Assembly (NCBI GenBank): GCA_038045265.1
Contig: JBBSYL010000010.1
Span: 8,870-72,869, forward strand
Direction of reading: 5' to 3'
Origin: SICV01 sp038045265
GTDB taxonomy: Archaea > Nanobdellota > Nanobdellia > Pacearchaeales > GW2011-AR1
DNA: 64,000 nt
The position numbers and the translations under genes were made by a program. Under the pieces are notes generated by a model. The model saw only the letters and a program-made list of their open reading frames with translations, did no database searches and had not been told where the DNA came from. This document shows positions 8,761 through 16,798 of this stretch, piece after piece; position 1 is the first letter of the stretch; every line of letters begins with the position of its first letter.

Positions 8761-9560
8761 ATTTCCATTAAGTTTGTTTTATTTAGTGCGTCCATACATG
8801 CTCTTGCCAAGTTAAATGTTGTCCTGACATTACCTGAAGATTTACTGTAAACATCTTTTACTCCTGCGAGTCTTAAAATCTTTTTACACTGATCTCCTGC
8901 AACTAATCCTGTTCCCCTCGGTGCAGGTATGAACTTTATTTTCACAGAGCCGCACTTCCCTTCGACGACAAATGGAACAGTATGCGGTTCGTGTTTTCCT
9001 TCTTCCTGAGATTCATAACCTAGAGTTATCTTTTGAAGATCTAATTTGGCTTTTCTTACTGCTTTTGCCCTAGCTGGAAGAGTTTCTTTTGCTTTTCCAA
9101 AACCAAGCCCAACGCGGCCTTTCTTATCTCCCACTACAGCCATACATGAAAAGGTAACAACATTTCCTTCTTTTGTTTTCTTTTGAGTCTGTCTCCAGGC
9201 TCTTCTCTTTCCTCCGCCGAATTTTCCTTTCGCTTGACCTATTAAGAGAAGATCAAATTCGAGATTTATTAGTGTGTCTATAACTTCCGGCTCGAGGATT
9301 TTTCTCTTTGCTGAAAGCAATTTATCTAAATCTTTCTCTTTTCCATGTTTGACAAGTTTTCCTAGAGCAGTTTTAGGAACCCATTCCTCAAGAGATCTCC
9401 TCCTATCTTCTTTTTCCTTCTGCTCAATCCTTTCCTGTCTGGACAATCTAACTTCTTTCACTTCCTCAGAATCCTGATCTTGAATTTCCAGCTTCGCAAC
9501 TTCTTCAGGTACGGGTTCAATAAGGTCTTTTGGTTGGTTTCTTGTTTCTTTTTCAGCCAT
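8757..9560 (-). CDS. rps5: Ribosomal protein uS5 with acidic N-terminal extension
   Basis: 267 residues. The core begins near residue 58 with EEWVPKTALGKLV. The double-stranded RNA-binding fold follows (RRAWRQTQKK, then GDKKGRVGLGFGKAKE), and then the S5 C-terminal domain with APRGTGLVAG near residue 225. The first 55 or so residues are an acidic/charged tail (EEVAKLEIQDQDSEEVKEV) longer than most archaeal uS5 proteins have. It overlaps uL18 by eight bases. Confidence 0.95.
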   Translation of the reverse strand: MAEKETRNQPKDLIEPVPEEVAKLEIQDQDSEEVKEVRLSRQERIEQKEKEDRRRSLEEWVPKTALGKLVKHGKEKDLDKLLSAKRKILEPEVIDTLINLEFDLLLIGQAKGKFGGGKRRAWRQTQKKTKEGNVVTFSCMAVVGDKKGRVGLGFGKAKETLPARAKAVRKAKLDLQKITLGYESQEEGKHEPHTVPFVVEGKCGSVKIKFIPAPRGTGLVAGDQCKKILRLAGVKDVYSKSSGNVRTTFNLARACMDALNKTNLMEI

Positions 9561-10038
9561 TTTGTATTTTCTGCTTTACTTTAGTAAAGACTTCTCCTCC
9601 TTTGCCCTTTTTAGATATTTCCTCCAATGATGGAAGTATTTCTTCTGAATGGGGGATAGAGATTCCTGCATCTAAAATTCCCTTAAGAAGTGCGTAGATT
9701 CTTGACTTTTCTATATTTCTGTACAAACCAATATCTAGCACAGCAAATTTTACTTTTGATTTTGCAACATTACCCAGCATCAAACCTGTAAGGTAAGATG
9801 CTTGAATGCTCTTAAGGCTTCCAGATAAATCTACAGGCCATCCTTTCGAAAGAAGGGCTTTTGAAGTTAAACCATACAAAACTTTGTCCTGTGCTCCTTC
9901 ACTTTCAATTATCTGCGCAAGCATATACTGATTCGACTTTCTTATTACTAATCTGGGTTTTCCAGACTTAAGAAGATTTAATCTAAGACGATAATCTGTC
10001 TTTCCTTCTTTTCTTCTTCTTTTTAAAGTTCTAGACAT
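9553..10038 (-). CDS. rpl18: Ribosomal protein uL18
   Basis: 161 residues. The basic N-terminus RTLKRRRKEGKTDYRLRLNL is followed by RLVIRKSNQYMLAQII and the 5S-rRNA-binding core with LTGLMLGNVAKSKV. A GGAGGT sequence four bases before the ATG, inside the end of eL19, sets the start. Confidence 0.94.
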   Translation of the reverse strand: MSRTLKRRRKEGKTDYRLRLNLLKSGKPRLVIRKSNQYMLAQIIESEGAQDKVLYGLTSKALLSKGWPVDLSGSLKSIQASYLTGLMLGNVAKSKVKFAVLDIGLYRNIEKSRIYALLKGILDAGISIPHSEEILPSLEEISKKGKGGEVFTKVKQKIQNG

Positions 10039-10450
10039 TTTGACCTCCAGAGAGAGCTTGAATTCTTTCTTTAAGATGTGCTTTGCTTCTGAACATACTT
10101 GCTCTTATCTCTTTTCTTATCTGCCAGTAGAGTTCTGGCGCCATCTTTTTTCTAAATTTCAATTCCATAATATAACCTCTCAATTTTCTTGTCAACTTGA
10201 TATAATTTGCTTTACTATTTTTTACCTTCTTCTTAATACTTCCTAGCCCTCTTCTTGTTTTTCTCCTCACTATTGTCTTTCTACCATTAACTTCTTTGAT
10301 TAAAATTGCCTTGTCCGCAAGCAAATCTCTTATATCTTGTTTAGTTATGGCCTCTTTTATGTCTGAAAGCCTTTCTATATTGAATACTATTCTTGAAACT
10401 CCCACATGGAGTGTTTTTGCTGCAAGCATCTTTTTCTTATTAAGTTGCAT
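10031..10450 (-). CDS. rpl19e: Ribosomal protein eL19
   Basis: 139 residues from the preferred start MQLNKKKMLAAKTLHVG. An upstream in-frame ATG nine codons earlier is less likely: GGAGG lies eight bases before the chosen ATG, and eL19 proteins normally begin M-x-L-x-x-x-K. The core includes RRGLGSIKKK and the long basic helix KANYIKLTRKLRGYIMEL. eL19 occurs only in archaea and eukaryotes. Confidence 0.94.
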   Translation of the reverse strand: MQLNKKKMLAAKTLHVGVSRIVFNIERLSDIKEAITKQDIRDLLADKAILIKEVNGRKTIVRRKTRRGLGSIKKKVKNSKANYIKLTRKLRGYIMELKFRKKMAPELYWQIRKEIRASMFRSKAHLKERIQALSGGQNV

Positions 10451-10799
10451 CTTTTTGCCTCCTGACTCTTGGCTCAAGTACTTTAAGTTTTAATTCAAGA
10501 GCCTTCTTCAAAACATCTATTTTTTTCTTCGCCCCGATTTTCGCTATAACTACAATTGAATCTTTCCCAACACTCTGCAAATCATTTACATTATAAACTA
10601 AGACTGGATTAAGGCCAAGAATCTTTCCTCTAACATTTTTCATCTTTCTAAAACCAAGTGAAGGTTGTACTGGATAGCTAAACCTTTTTCTTCTTATTTT
10701 ATTATGTCTTCCTCGAGGTTTTCTCCACTTCTGAAGTTTTTTTCTTCCTCTGCCTATTCTTGAATATCTTGTTGTGTCTTGTCTGACGAATTTACGCAT
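10440..10799 (-). CDS. rpl32e: Ribosomal protein eL32
   Basis: 119 residues. Basic N-terminal region with KLQKWRKPRGRHNKIRRK, then YPVQPSLGFR and a C-terminal part with SIVVIAKIGAKKKIDVLKKA, all typical of archaeal eL32. A GGAGGAG lies six bases before the ATG inside uL6. eL32-eL19-uL18 is the standard archaeal order. Confidence 0.95.
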   Translation of the reverse strand: MRKFVRQDTTRYSRIGRGRKKLQKWRKPRGRHNKIRRKRFSYPVQPSLGFRKMKNVRGKILGLNPVLVYNVNDLQSVGKDSIVVIAKIGAKKKIDVLKKALELKLKVLEPRVRRQKDAT

Positions 10800-11340
10800 T
10801 TGAGTCTCCTCCGGCTTTTTCTGTTATGTATATACCATCTTGAAATATTCTTCTATCTCTGTTTTTCACCTTTGTTGCTCTTTCTATATTTGCTGCTGAC
10901 AATCCTGCTGCTTCCTTATCTCTTGACCGTAGAATAATTTTTGTTCCTTTGATTTCTGTTTTAACTCCTGCAAAGATTTTTGCTTTTCTTGATGTTTTCT
11001 CACCCAAGAAATTGTTTATTATGAGACTTTCTCCCTCTAACTTCAGAGTCATAGGAAAATGAACATTGCATGCTTCCAAAGTGTAGACATATTCTCTATC
11101 CAATCCTTTGAAGAGGTTCTTAAGATGTGCAACTAATGAGATTATATTTTTGTAAATATTTTTATTTCCTCTTTCTGCAGAAAGAATTATTTCTGATCCT
11201 TTGATCTCTATTTTAATTCCTGGAATGTTAACACTCTTTGAAAGAGAATTTGAACTCTTTGTACAGACAATAGAATTATCTTTCAACTCGCATACTACTC
11301 CAGAAGGAATATCTAACTTTTCTTCTAATTTCTTTCTCAT
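10792..11340 (-). CDS. rpl6: Ribosomal protein uL6
   Basis: 182 residues with two repeated beta-rich L6 domains. The first contains GIKIEIKGSEIILSAE and the second VKTEIKGTKIILRSRDKEA followed by ATKVKNRDRRIFQDGIY, the archaeal C-terminal signature. The start codon overlaps the uS8 stop (TAATG), so the two are probably translated together. Confidence 0.96.
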   Translation of the reverse strand: MRKKLEEKLDIPSGVVCELKDNSIVCTKSSNSLSKSVNIPGIKIEIKGSEIILSAERGNKNIYKNIISLVAHLKNLFKGLDREYVYTLEACNVHFPMTLKLEGESLIINNFLGEKTSRKAKIFAGVKTEIKGTKIILRSRDKEAAGLSAANIERATKVKNRDRRIFQDGIYITEKAGGDSNA

Positions 11341-11714
11341 TAAAAGAAATAAGCCAAAAGGCTTCCTCCCTTTCCTTTTTCTTCAGCAGTACTATTGGTC
11401 ATAATGCCCTCATTTGTTGAAACTACGAGCATTCCAAGGTTTTTTGCTGGAAGATATCTCGAAACATATTTTTCATATTCTTCCGCTTTTACTATAAATC
11501 TTGGCTTTACTGCATTGCACCCATTGAGTTTACCGAACTCTATTGCCAAATTGTTTTTATCTAGAGAATAATTTTTAACATATCCTTTAAGTTTGGCTAG
11601 TGCAAGCACTACAAGTAAAAGCTTTGAATGTCTCTTTAAAACTAAGCTTGTTTTCCTCGCCTTTTTGGCGTTCATCATCTGGTTTAATGCGTCTGCAAGT
11701 ATATCTTGGCTCAT
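11340..11714 (-). CDS. rps8: Ribosomal protein uS8
   Basis: 124 residues. N-terminal DILADALNQMMNAKKARK, a central region GYVKNYSLD, and the C-terminal signature LGMLVVSTNEGIMTNSTAEEKGKGGSLLAYFF-type end (shortened here). It primary-binds 16S rRNA. It follows uS14 by one base. Confidence 0.96.
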   Translation of the reverse strand: MSQDILADALNQMMNAKKARKTSLVLKRHSKLLLVVLALAKLKGYVKNYSLDKNNLAIEFGKLNGCNAVKPRFIVKAEEYEKYVSRYLPAKNLGMLVVSTNEGIMTNSTAEEKGKGGSLLAYFF

Positions 11715-11715
11715 G

Positions 11716-11946
11716 TTAGTTGTATTTTTTGAAACCTATTTCCTCCGCTATTTCTCTGAATGCTTGTCTGCACATATTGATTCCATATTGTTTAATGTGT
11801 CCTCCAAACTGTCCTGTTCTCTGACATCTCCTAAGTGCTTTGCCTGTTGTTCTATCCTTTGGTTTGTTGAATTTCAGAAACTTGGCGGCTTTTGCAGGCT
11901 TGTGTTTTATCTGTTTCAAAATTTTATTCCAATGGCTTGCTGTCAT
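11716..11946 (-). CDS. rps14: Ribosomal protein uS14, half of zinc site missing
   Basis: 76 residues. The long N-terminal tail is followed by the S14 signature region RRCQRTGQFGGHIKQYGINM and CRQAFREIAEEIGFKKY. Archaeal uS14 normally binds zinc through C-x2-C and C-x2-C. Here only Cys41 and Cys59 remain; the partner positions are Thr44 and Ala62. The rest of the fold signature is intact and the gene sits in its usual place between uL5 and uS8, so the protein is very likely functional but zinc-free or altered in metal binding. Confidence 0.93.
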   Translation of the reverse strand: MTASHWNKILKQIKHKPAKAAKFLKFNKPKDRTTGKALRRCQRTGQFGGHIKQYGINMCRQAFREIAEEIGFKKYN

Positions 11947-11947
11947 T

Positions 11948-12469
11948 TTATTCTACTTCAGTCTTAAAGACTTCCCCCATGTAATTTTCGATTTCATTTT
12001 TTTGAACTTGTTGTTTTAAGGCAATATAGCCAGATTTTATTTTTTTTCTTTGAACTCTTAATCCTGGTCTGCAGAAAACAACAGTTACATTTAATCCTCT
12101 AATTCCTATATCTCTCTGATATTCTATGCCTGGTATTTCTATGTATTCTTTTATCCCGAATGAAAAATGATTATCTGCTATTTGTTTTCCTTTAAGTTTA
12201 TTATCTATTGCTCCGAGCAATCTTCTTAATAATTCATTTGCTTCTTTGCCTCTAAGAGTTATTCTTGTTCCAACTTCTAAACCAGGCCTAACTCCAAAAT
12301 CTGGGATCCTTTTATTTGAAGTAATTATTTGGGCTTTTCTTTTTGTTAACAATTCAAGAAGTTTTTTTGCTTTCTGGAGGTCATCCCCTACTGCGCCTGC
12401 GCTTACAACTACTTTTTCCATTTTTATTTTTCTCATTGGATTTTCTTTCATTTGCATTTGTGCTTTCAT
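11948..12469 (-). CDS. rpl5: Ribosomal protein uL5
   Basis: 173 residues. N-terminal NPMRKIKMEKVVVSAGAVG, RIPDFGVRPGLEVGTRITLRG-type strand in the middle (residues about 56-75), and HFSFGIKEYIEIPGIEYQ near residue 120. It binds 5S rRNA with uL18. Its ATG overlaps the eS4 stop as ATGA. Confidence 0.96.
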   Translation of the reverse strand: MKAQMQMKENPMRKIKMEKVVVSAGAVGDDLQKAKKLLELLTKRKAQIITSNKRIPDFGVRPGLEVGTRITLRGKEANELLRRLLGAIDNKLKGKQIADNHFSFGIKEYIEIPGIEYQRDIGIRGLNVTVVFCRPGLRVQRKKIKSGYIALKQQVQKNEIENYMGEVFKTEVE

Positions 12470-13083
12470 TGTACTATAATACTCCTCATTGGAAGAGATT
12501 TTATCTCCTTGTCTATCTTTAAAACTATTAAATTTTCTTTTTTAGATTCTATTGTGCCATGCTTGCCCGCGTACTTACCTGAAAATACGAAAGCCTTTGC
12601 TCCTTTTTCGCATGCAACGTGGGATTTTATATTTCCGTTCTTATCAAGATATACTGAATCTCCTACCCCTATTTTTTTGTCTGAAATTACGTTCGAACCG
12701 TCGTGTAAGTTGAGTTGAATTCTTCCTTTAGAAATAAGTTTTTTATTAATAACCTTGCAAATTCTTTCTTCTGCATTTGTTTCTTTTAATGAGAATTTTT
12801 TTGTTGGCTCAACTGAGAGAACATATTTTTTATCAGCTTCAAAAATATTAAAAAGTTTTATACTTTCTTTGAAGTCTTTAACTTCCCCATGGTTTATCTT
12901 GAGTAGTTTTCTATGAATCATGCTTTTTACTTCTCTTGCTGTGCCTGCAAGTTTGAGCATATCCCTTACTGCGAGAACAACTGGGACTGCATTATTGACA
13001 TCTGATGATGCTCTTGCTATATATTTCGTTCCCTTTCTCTTGATTGGTATAAATGTTGAAACTTCTTGTCTTGTCTGATGCAT
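12466..13083 (-). CDS. rps4e: Ribosomal protein eS4
   Basis: 205 residues, slightly shorter than usual for the family (230-260), with a reduced N-terminus. It shows the central S4 RNA-binding fold (SMIHRKLLKINHGEVKDFKE), a KOW-like C-terminal segment (FVFSGKYAGKHGTIES) and a beta-rich middle with NLHDGSNVI. It is found only in archaea and eukaryotes and sits in its normal position after uL24. Confidence 0.94.
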   Translation of the reverse strand: MHQTRQEVSTFIPIKRKGTKYIARASSDVNNAVPVVLAVRDMLKLAGTAREVKSMIHRKLLKINHGEVKDFKESIKLFNIFEADKKYVLSVEPTKKFSLKETNAEERICKVINKKLISKGRIQLNLHDGSNVISDKKIGVGDSVYLDKNGNIKSHVACEKGAKAFVFSGKYAGKHGTIESKKENLIVLKIDKEIKSLPMRSIIVQ

Positions 13084-13084
13084 T

Positions 13085-13498
13085 TTATTTCTCCTTCTTG
13101 TTTGACTTTGCTTCCACAGATTTTCTGTTCAATGCTACAAGGCGTTGTCTGTCTGACTCGTTCAAAGAAATTATTTGAAGAGCTCTTGGATTGAAAGGAA
13201 CACTAACTTTAGTACCGTCTCTCTTTGAAACTTGCAGTCCTTCAATGTTAACAAATGAGCGCTTGAGATTAACAGAAATTACTTTGGCTTGCTTCTTTTT
13301 GAAGCGACCGCGCATAACAAGCACTTCATCCCCTTCTCTGAGGGGAAGATTCCTCTTGCCATACTTTTGTCTTAATAATTTTGACAAATGAGAGCTTAAA
13401 AACTTATGCCTTGTATGCAATGGTGCATTATGTCTAAACTTATGCTGTTTTCTCGGCTGAATGCTTGACTTCCAAGATGTTGAGAATTTGGATTTCAT
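13085..13498 (-). CDS. rpl24: Ribosomal protein uL24
   Basis: 137 residues. Contains SSIQPRKQHKFRHNAPLHTR at the start, the KOW motif EGDEVLVMRGRFKKKQAKVI and the archaeal SKRDGTKVSVPFNPRALQI segment. Its ATG overlaps the stop of the preceding unknown gene as ATGA, so it is translationally coupled to it. Confidence 0.96.
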   Translation of the reverse strand: MKSKFSTSWKSSIQPRKQHKFRHNAPLHTRHKFLSSHLSKLLRQKYGKRNLPLREGDEVLVMRGRFKKKQAKVISVNLKRSFVNIEGLQVSKRDGTKVSVPFNPRALQIISLNESDRQRLVALNRKSVEAKSNKKEK

Positions 13499-13851
13499 TT
13501 TCTTACCCTCATTGCATCTGCCAATCTTGTCATTGCAGTTTCATAGGTTCTTCCAACATGTGATTGTAATGGATCATTTATTTTTTTTGCAATTGTGCCT
13601 GCCCAAATCCAATTATAAAGAGGAGAAATATATCTGAGTAATAATCCTCTAATTTCTTCAGCACACTCCACTGCCCTAATTGGATCTTCTCTATTCACTG
13701 CTTTTACTCCTTCTTCTGAACAATATCTCATTAATACTAAACCATCCAATAACAGACAAAATCTTTCGCTAGTTACCCCACTATTCATTACTCTAACTAC
13801 TCTCTGTCTTTGTTCTTCTAGCTCCGCAGGTAATTGAATTCCACTCATCAT
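13495..13851 (-). CDS. Unknown helical protein inside the ribosomal operon
   Basis: 118 residues from the ATG that overlaps the uL14 stop as ATGA; a start 12 codons earlier inside uL14 is possible but less likely. It is predominantly helical and mildly acidic in the first half (LPAELEEQRQRVVRVMNSGV) with a basic end (YETAMTRLADAMRVRK). There are two or three cysteines and no zinc motif. Both ends overlap neighbouring ribosomal genes by ATGA, so it is made together with uL14 and uL24. I know of no standard archaeal gene at this position. It is not the beta-barrel RNase P subunit Rpp29 that many archaea carry nearby. Ribosome binding or assembly is an inference from position only. Confidence 0.75.
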   Translation of the reverse strand: MMSGIQLPAELEEQRQRVVRVMNSGVTSERFCLLLDGLVLMRYCSEEGVKAVNREDPIRAVECAEEIRGLLLRYISPLYNWIWAGTIAKKINDPLQSHVGRTYETAMTRLADAMRVRK

Positions 13852-14249
13852 AGTACGTATTGTGCGATTTTCGCAACCTCTTTCCATCTTTCCATAACTT
13901 CCCTTGCTACTGGGCCTTTAATGAATGTTCCTTTTGGATTTCCTTTTTCATCTTTTAATAATGCACAAGCATTGTCCTCAAAGCAAACTCTTTCTCCAGT
14001 ATTTCTTTTGTAAGGTTTTCTTTGTCTTATTACAATAGCTTCAAACACCTTCCCTTTCATATCTGGTTTTCCTGCTCTTACTGAAACTTTTACAAGGTCT
14101 CCAACTTTTGCAAATTGCTGTCTTCCTTTTGTGACCTTTCCATGCTTTACGCCTGCAATTCTAACAATTCTAGCTCCGGAATTGTCTGAAGCGAGCAAAG
14201 AACTTCCCACATTTAAACCTCTAGTTACTCTAGCTGATACTGCTTTCAT
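13848..14249 (-). CDS. rpl14: Ribosomal protein uL14
   Basis: 133 residues. Has VGSSLLASDNSGARIVRIAG, KVGDLVKVSVRAGKPDMKGK and VCFEDNACALLKDEKGNPKG, the classical L14 signature with the archaeal IKGPVAREVMERW end. The start overlaps uS17 by ATGA. Confidence 0.97.
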   Translation of the reverse strand: MKAVSARVTRGLNVGSSLLASDNSGARIVRIAGVKHGKVTKGRQQFAKVGDLVKVSVRAGKPDMKGKVFEAIVIRQRKPYKRNTGERVCFEDNACALLKDEKGNPKGTFIKGPVAREVMERWKEVAKIAQYVL

Positions 14250-14581
14250 TTCTTTTCCTCCAAATTCGTAGAACGAATCTTTTCAATTACAATTGCGTGA
14301 ATTATCTTACTTAAAGGTCTGCATTCCTGAACTCTAACATAGTCTCCTACTTCGATATTTATTCCTGAAGGAAGGCGAGCATGAATTTTTGTTTTCTTTT
14401 TGTAAAATCTTTCATATTTTCTAATTTTAACTGTTCTTTCAAATTCTATAACTACTCTTCCTGTAAATTTTTTGACAACTATGCCCTCAAATATTCTTCC
14501 TCTTGATGGAACTCTTTCTAAGGCTCCAACTATCGATTTAGCTTCTTCTTTCTTTACTTTTATTTTATTTTTTGTTTCCAT
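14246..14581 (-). CDS. rps17: Ribosomal protein uS17
   Basis: 111 residues from METKNKIKVKKEEAK. A longer frame begins 11 codons upstream inside the aIF1 gene, but the ATG one base after the aIF1 stop is the natural start. An OB-fold core contains GRIFEGIVVKKFTGRVVIEF and RLPSGINIEVGDYVRVQECR. In many archaea the RNase P subunit Rpp29 (rnp1) lies between aIF1 and uS17. Here there is no room for it. Confidence 0.95.
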   Translation of the reverse strand: METKNKIKVKKEEAKSIVGALERVPSRGRIFEGIVVKKFTGRVVIEFERTVKIRKYERFYKKKTKIHARLPSGINIEVGDYVRVQECRPLSKIIHAIVIEKIRSTNLEEKK

Positions 14582-14582
14582 G

Positions 14583-14891
14583 TTAATCTGAAATTGAGTT
14601 GTCGGCGAATCCAAGTTTTACAAGCCAGAGCCTTACTCTTCTCTTGTGGTCCCCCTGAAGTTCGATTATCCCGTCTTTGACTGTGCCTCCGCAAGCAAGC
14701 CCTTCCTTAAGTTTTTTTGCTGTTTCCTTAAGGTCTACTGTTTTATCGAAACCTGAAACAAGGGTGATTATTTTGCCGTAACGCCTTGACACCTTTGAAA
14801 CAGTGATTTTTTGGTCGCTTTTAGCAATCTCTTCGAACACATCGCCTTGCGTCGGGAGGTTGGGTATCTTAAATTCTGAATCGTCTGTCAT
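14583..14891 (-). CDS. sui1: Translation initiation factor aIF1 (SUI1)
   Basis: 102 residues. SUI1 fold with ITVSKVSRRYGKIITLVSGF near residue 29, the KKLKEGLACGGTVKDGIIEL segment and a C-terminal GDHKRRVRLWL. It monitors start-codon recognition on the small subunit. It sits between uL29 and uS17, the usual archaeal place, overlapping uL29 by one base. Confidence 0.95.
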   Translation of the reverse strand: MTDDSEFKIPNLPTQGDVFEEIAKSDQKITVSKVSRRYGKIITLVSGFDKTVDLKETAKKLKEGLACGGTVKDGIIELQGDHKRRVRLWLVKLGFADNSISD

Positions 14892-15097
14892 TATCTTTTA
14901 GCCGCCACCTCCGATCGTTTTGGTTTGTTCATGAACGTTAGTATGCGCGCAACTGCCCTTTTAATCTCTTTGGTTTTTGCTTTGGCTTTATTAGCAGTTA
15001 CTCCAGATTTTGTAAGCTCAAACTTCAAGTCTTTCATTTTCTGTTGCAAATCCGCATCAGGCATTTTTTCTATATCTTTAAATTTCAAGAGAGTCAT
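14891..15097 (-). CDS. rpl29: Ribosomal protein uL29
   Basis: 68 residues forming the two-helix L29 hairpin: FKDIEKMPDADLQQKMKDLK, then ELTKSGVTANKAK and KEIKRAVARILTFMNKPK. GGAGGAT lies about nine bases before the ATG inside the end of uS3. Confidence 0.94.
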   Translation of the reverse strand: MTLLKFKDIEKMPDADLQQKMKDLKFELTKSGVTANKAKAKTKEIKRAVARILTFMNKPKRSEVAAKR

Positions 15098-15801
15098 TAT
15101 GCTGTATCCTCCTTTGATTTCTTCCCTTTCTTAATTTTTTTCTTAACAGGTTCTTCTTTTGAAATATTTTCTTGTGCGGCAAATCTTGCTTTAAGTCCTT
15201 CTACAAGCTTTGAATCTACAACTATTCTGTCATGTATATGTGCATTAGGTGGTAATATTCTTACTTTTATTCCAACAACTCCTAGAATAGTAACTGCTTG
15301 AGATATCGCACTATCGACAACTTTTGCTGGATCTCCTGTTTTCTTGAGATATCCTTGCGCGAATCTCCAACTCTTTGCCCTGTCACTTGGAAGTTTTCCT
15401 GAAAGAACTATTTCTGCACCGAGAGCTCCTGAGTTCATTATTTCCTGAAGCATCTTATAGGCAATCACTTTAAATTTCAGAGATCCTTGTCTTTCTAGAT
15501 TTATTGCTATTTCATCGGCAACAAGTTGTGCGTCAAGCCTTGGTTGCGTTATTTCAAAGATATCTATATGTGGATTATCAAGGTTGAATCTCTTTTTTAG
15601 GACTCTTGTAAGCTCTTCTATTTTCTCTCCCTTCCTTCCTATAACTAAACCTGGTTTTGAAGTAGAAATAACAATTTTTTCTCCTATTGGGGTGTATTCT
15701 ACTGAAACTCCAGAAATTCTGCCTTTACCAAGTTCATGCTTTATGTACTCTTTCACTCCCAATTCTCCTTTCTTAAACTGAACAAATTTTTTCTCATCCA
15801 T
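15097..15801 (-). CDS. rps3: Ribosomal protein uS3
   Basis: 234 residues. A type 2 KH domain near residues 45-100 has SKPGLVIGRKGEKIEEL, and the C-terminal S3 domain has LGAEIVLSGKLPSDRAKSWR and GVVGIKVRILPP. It ends in a Lys-rich tail (KKKIKKGKKSKED). It forms part of the mRNA entry channel. Confidence 0.96.
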   Translation of the reverse strand: MDEKKFVQFKKGELGVKEYIKHELGKGRISGVSVEYTPIGEKIVISTSKPGLVIGRKGEKIEELTRVLKKRFNLDNPHIDIFEITQPRLDAQLVADEIAINLERQGSLKFKVIAYKMLQEIMNSGALGAEIVLSGKLPSDRAKSWRFAQGYLKKTGDPAKVVDSAISQAVTILGVVGIKVRILPPNAHIHDRIVVDSKLVEGLKARFAAQENISKEEPVKKKIKKGKKSKEDTA

Positions 15802-16394
15802 TATTTTTTAACTCCTGTAAATTCTTTAGCTTTAAGAATGACGTGCGTTCTTTTAAATCGTCCGCCCGCACCTCTTCTTGGTCTTGATGCCCAGCTTGCA
15901 GATGCAAAATAAATTCTTGTCTTATCCAAATCTAGGCCATTGGCGATTACATTTCCTTTAAGGCCCTTAAGAACATTTATCATCATTGCTGAAACTTTTA
16001 CAGGGTATCTTCCAGACATTATCTTTCCTTTTCTATGTGGTATTTCTCCCTTGAAAGGAATAGGCCTCTTAAACATTAAAACTTCCTCGAGGTTTTCTAT
16101 AGCTGTATCTATACTCTTTCCTTTTATGAAAGAACAGATATACATGCAGTGCTTCTTTGAAGCTCTTAAACTCATCCCGCGAGCAACCGCTTCTTCCTTT
16201 TTCTTCTTTACTTCTTTCTTTTCTTCTTTTTTTGTTTCTTTCTTATCTTCTACATGCTTATTTTCGTGTTTATTTTTATCATTGGAATCTTTTGTTAATC
16301 CATCTTTGAGATTATTATTCTTCATTGAATTTTTTATTCCATCAACTAATTCTTTCTTATCTTCTAGCTTTTGTTTTTTGCTTTCTTCAGCCAT
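15801..16394 (-). CDS. rpl22: Ribosomal protein uL22 with long charged N-terminal tail
   Basis: 197 residues. The L22 core starts near residue 70 (EAVARGMSLRASKKHCMYIC) and includes FKGEIPHRKGKIMSGRYPVK and the tip loop SWASRPRRGAGGRFKRTHV. The first 68 or so residues are almost entirely Lys, Glu, Asp and Asn (KKETKKEEKKEVKKKKEE), an extension most archaeal uL22 proteins lack. Such a tail is probably disordered and could contact the ribosome exit-tunnel surface. That is inference. Confidence 0.94.
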   Translation of the reverse strand: MAEESKKQKLEDKKELVDGIKNSMKNNNLKDGLTKDSNDKNKHENKHVEDKKETKKEEKKEVKKKKEEAVARGMSLRASKKHCMYICSFIKGKSIDTAIENLEEVLMFKRPIPFKGEIPHRKGKIMSGRYPVKVSAMMINVLKGLKGNVIANGLDLDKTRIYFASASWASRPRRGAGGRFKRTHVILKAKEFTGVKK

Positions 16395-16798
16395 TATTTT
16401 TTAACTCCTTTTGTTCCTTTAGTAGCTCCAATGCCTGCTGTACCGTGATTAACCTTTGAGCAAGTGTGCGAAAATTCTCCAAGTCTATGACCGACCATTG
16501 CAGCTTTTATTTCTATTTCCTCGAATACTTTTCCGTTGTGAATTCCTATTCTCATACCAACAAGTCTTGGAACTATTACTATATCTCTCAAATGTGTTCT
16601 TATTTTTTTATTGTTTGAAACTGCTGCTTCACATCTTCTTACAAAATTTTCTATCTTCTGAAAGTTTCTAAGGACAAATCTTCTTGGTCTTGATTTCAGA
16701 TATTTTGCAAACTCTCTTACGTCAAGATTCTTCAAATCTTCAAGATTAACTCCTCTGTAAAATACTTCCTTTGACCTAATTATTACTTGCTCAACCAT
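16394..16798 (-). CDS. rps19: Ribosomal protein uS19
   Basis: 134 residues. Contains RRFVLRNFQKIENFVRRCE, RTHLRDIVIVPRLVGMRIGI and the signature HNGKVFEEIEIKAAMVGHRL followed by GEFSHTC. It is flanked by one-base overlaps with uL2 and uL22. Confidence 0.96.
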   Translation of the reverse strand: MVEQVIIRSKEVFYRGVNLEDLKNLDVREFAKYLKSRPRRFVLRNFQKIENFVRRCEAAVSNNKKIRTHLRDIVIVPRLVGMRIGIHNGKVFEEIEIKAAMVGHRLGEFSHTCSKVNHGTAGIGATKGTKGVKK

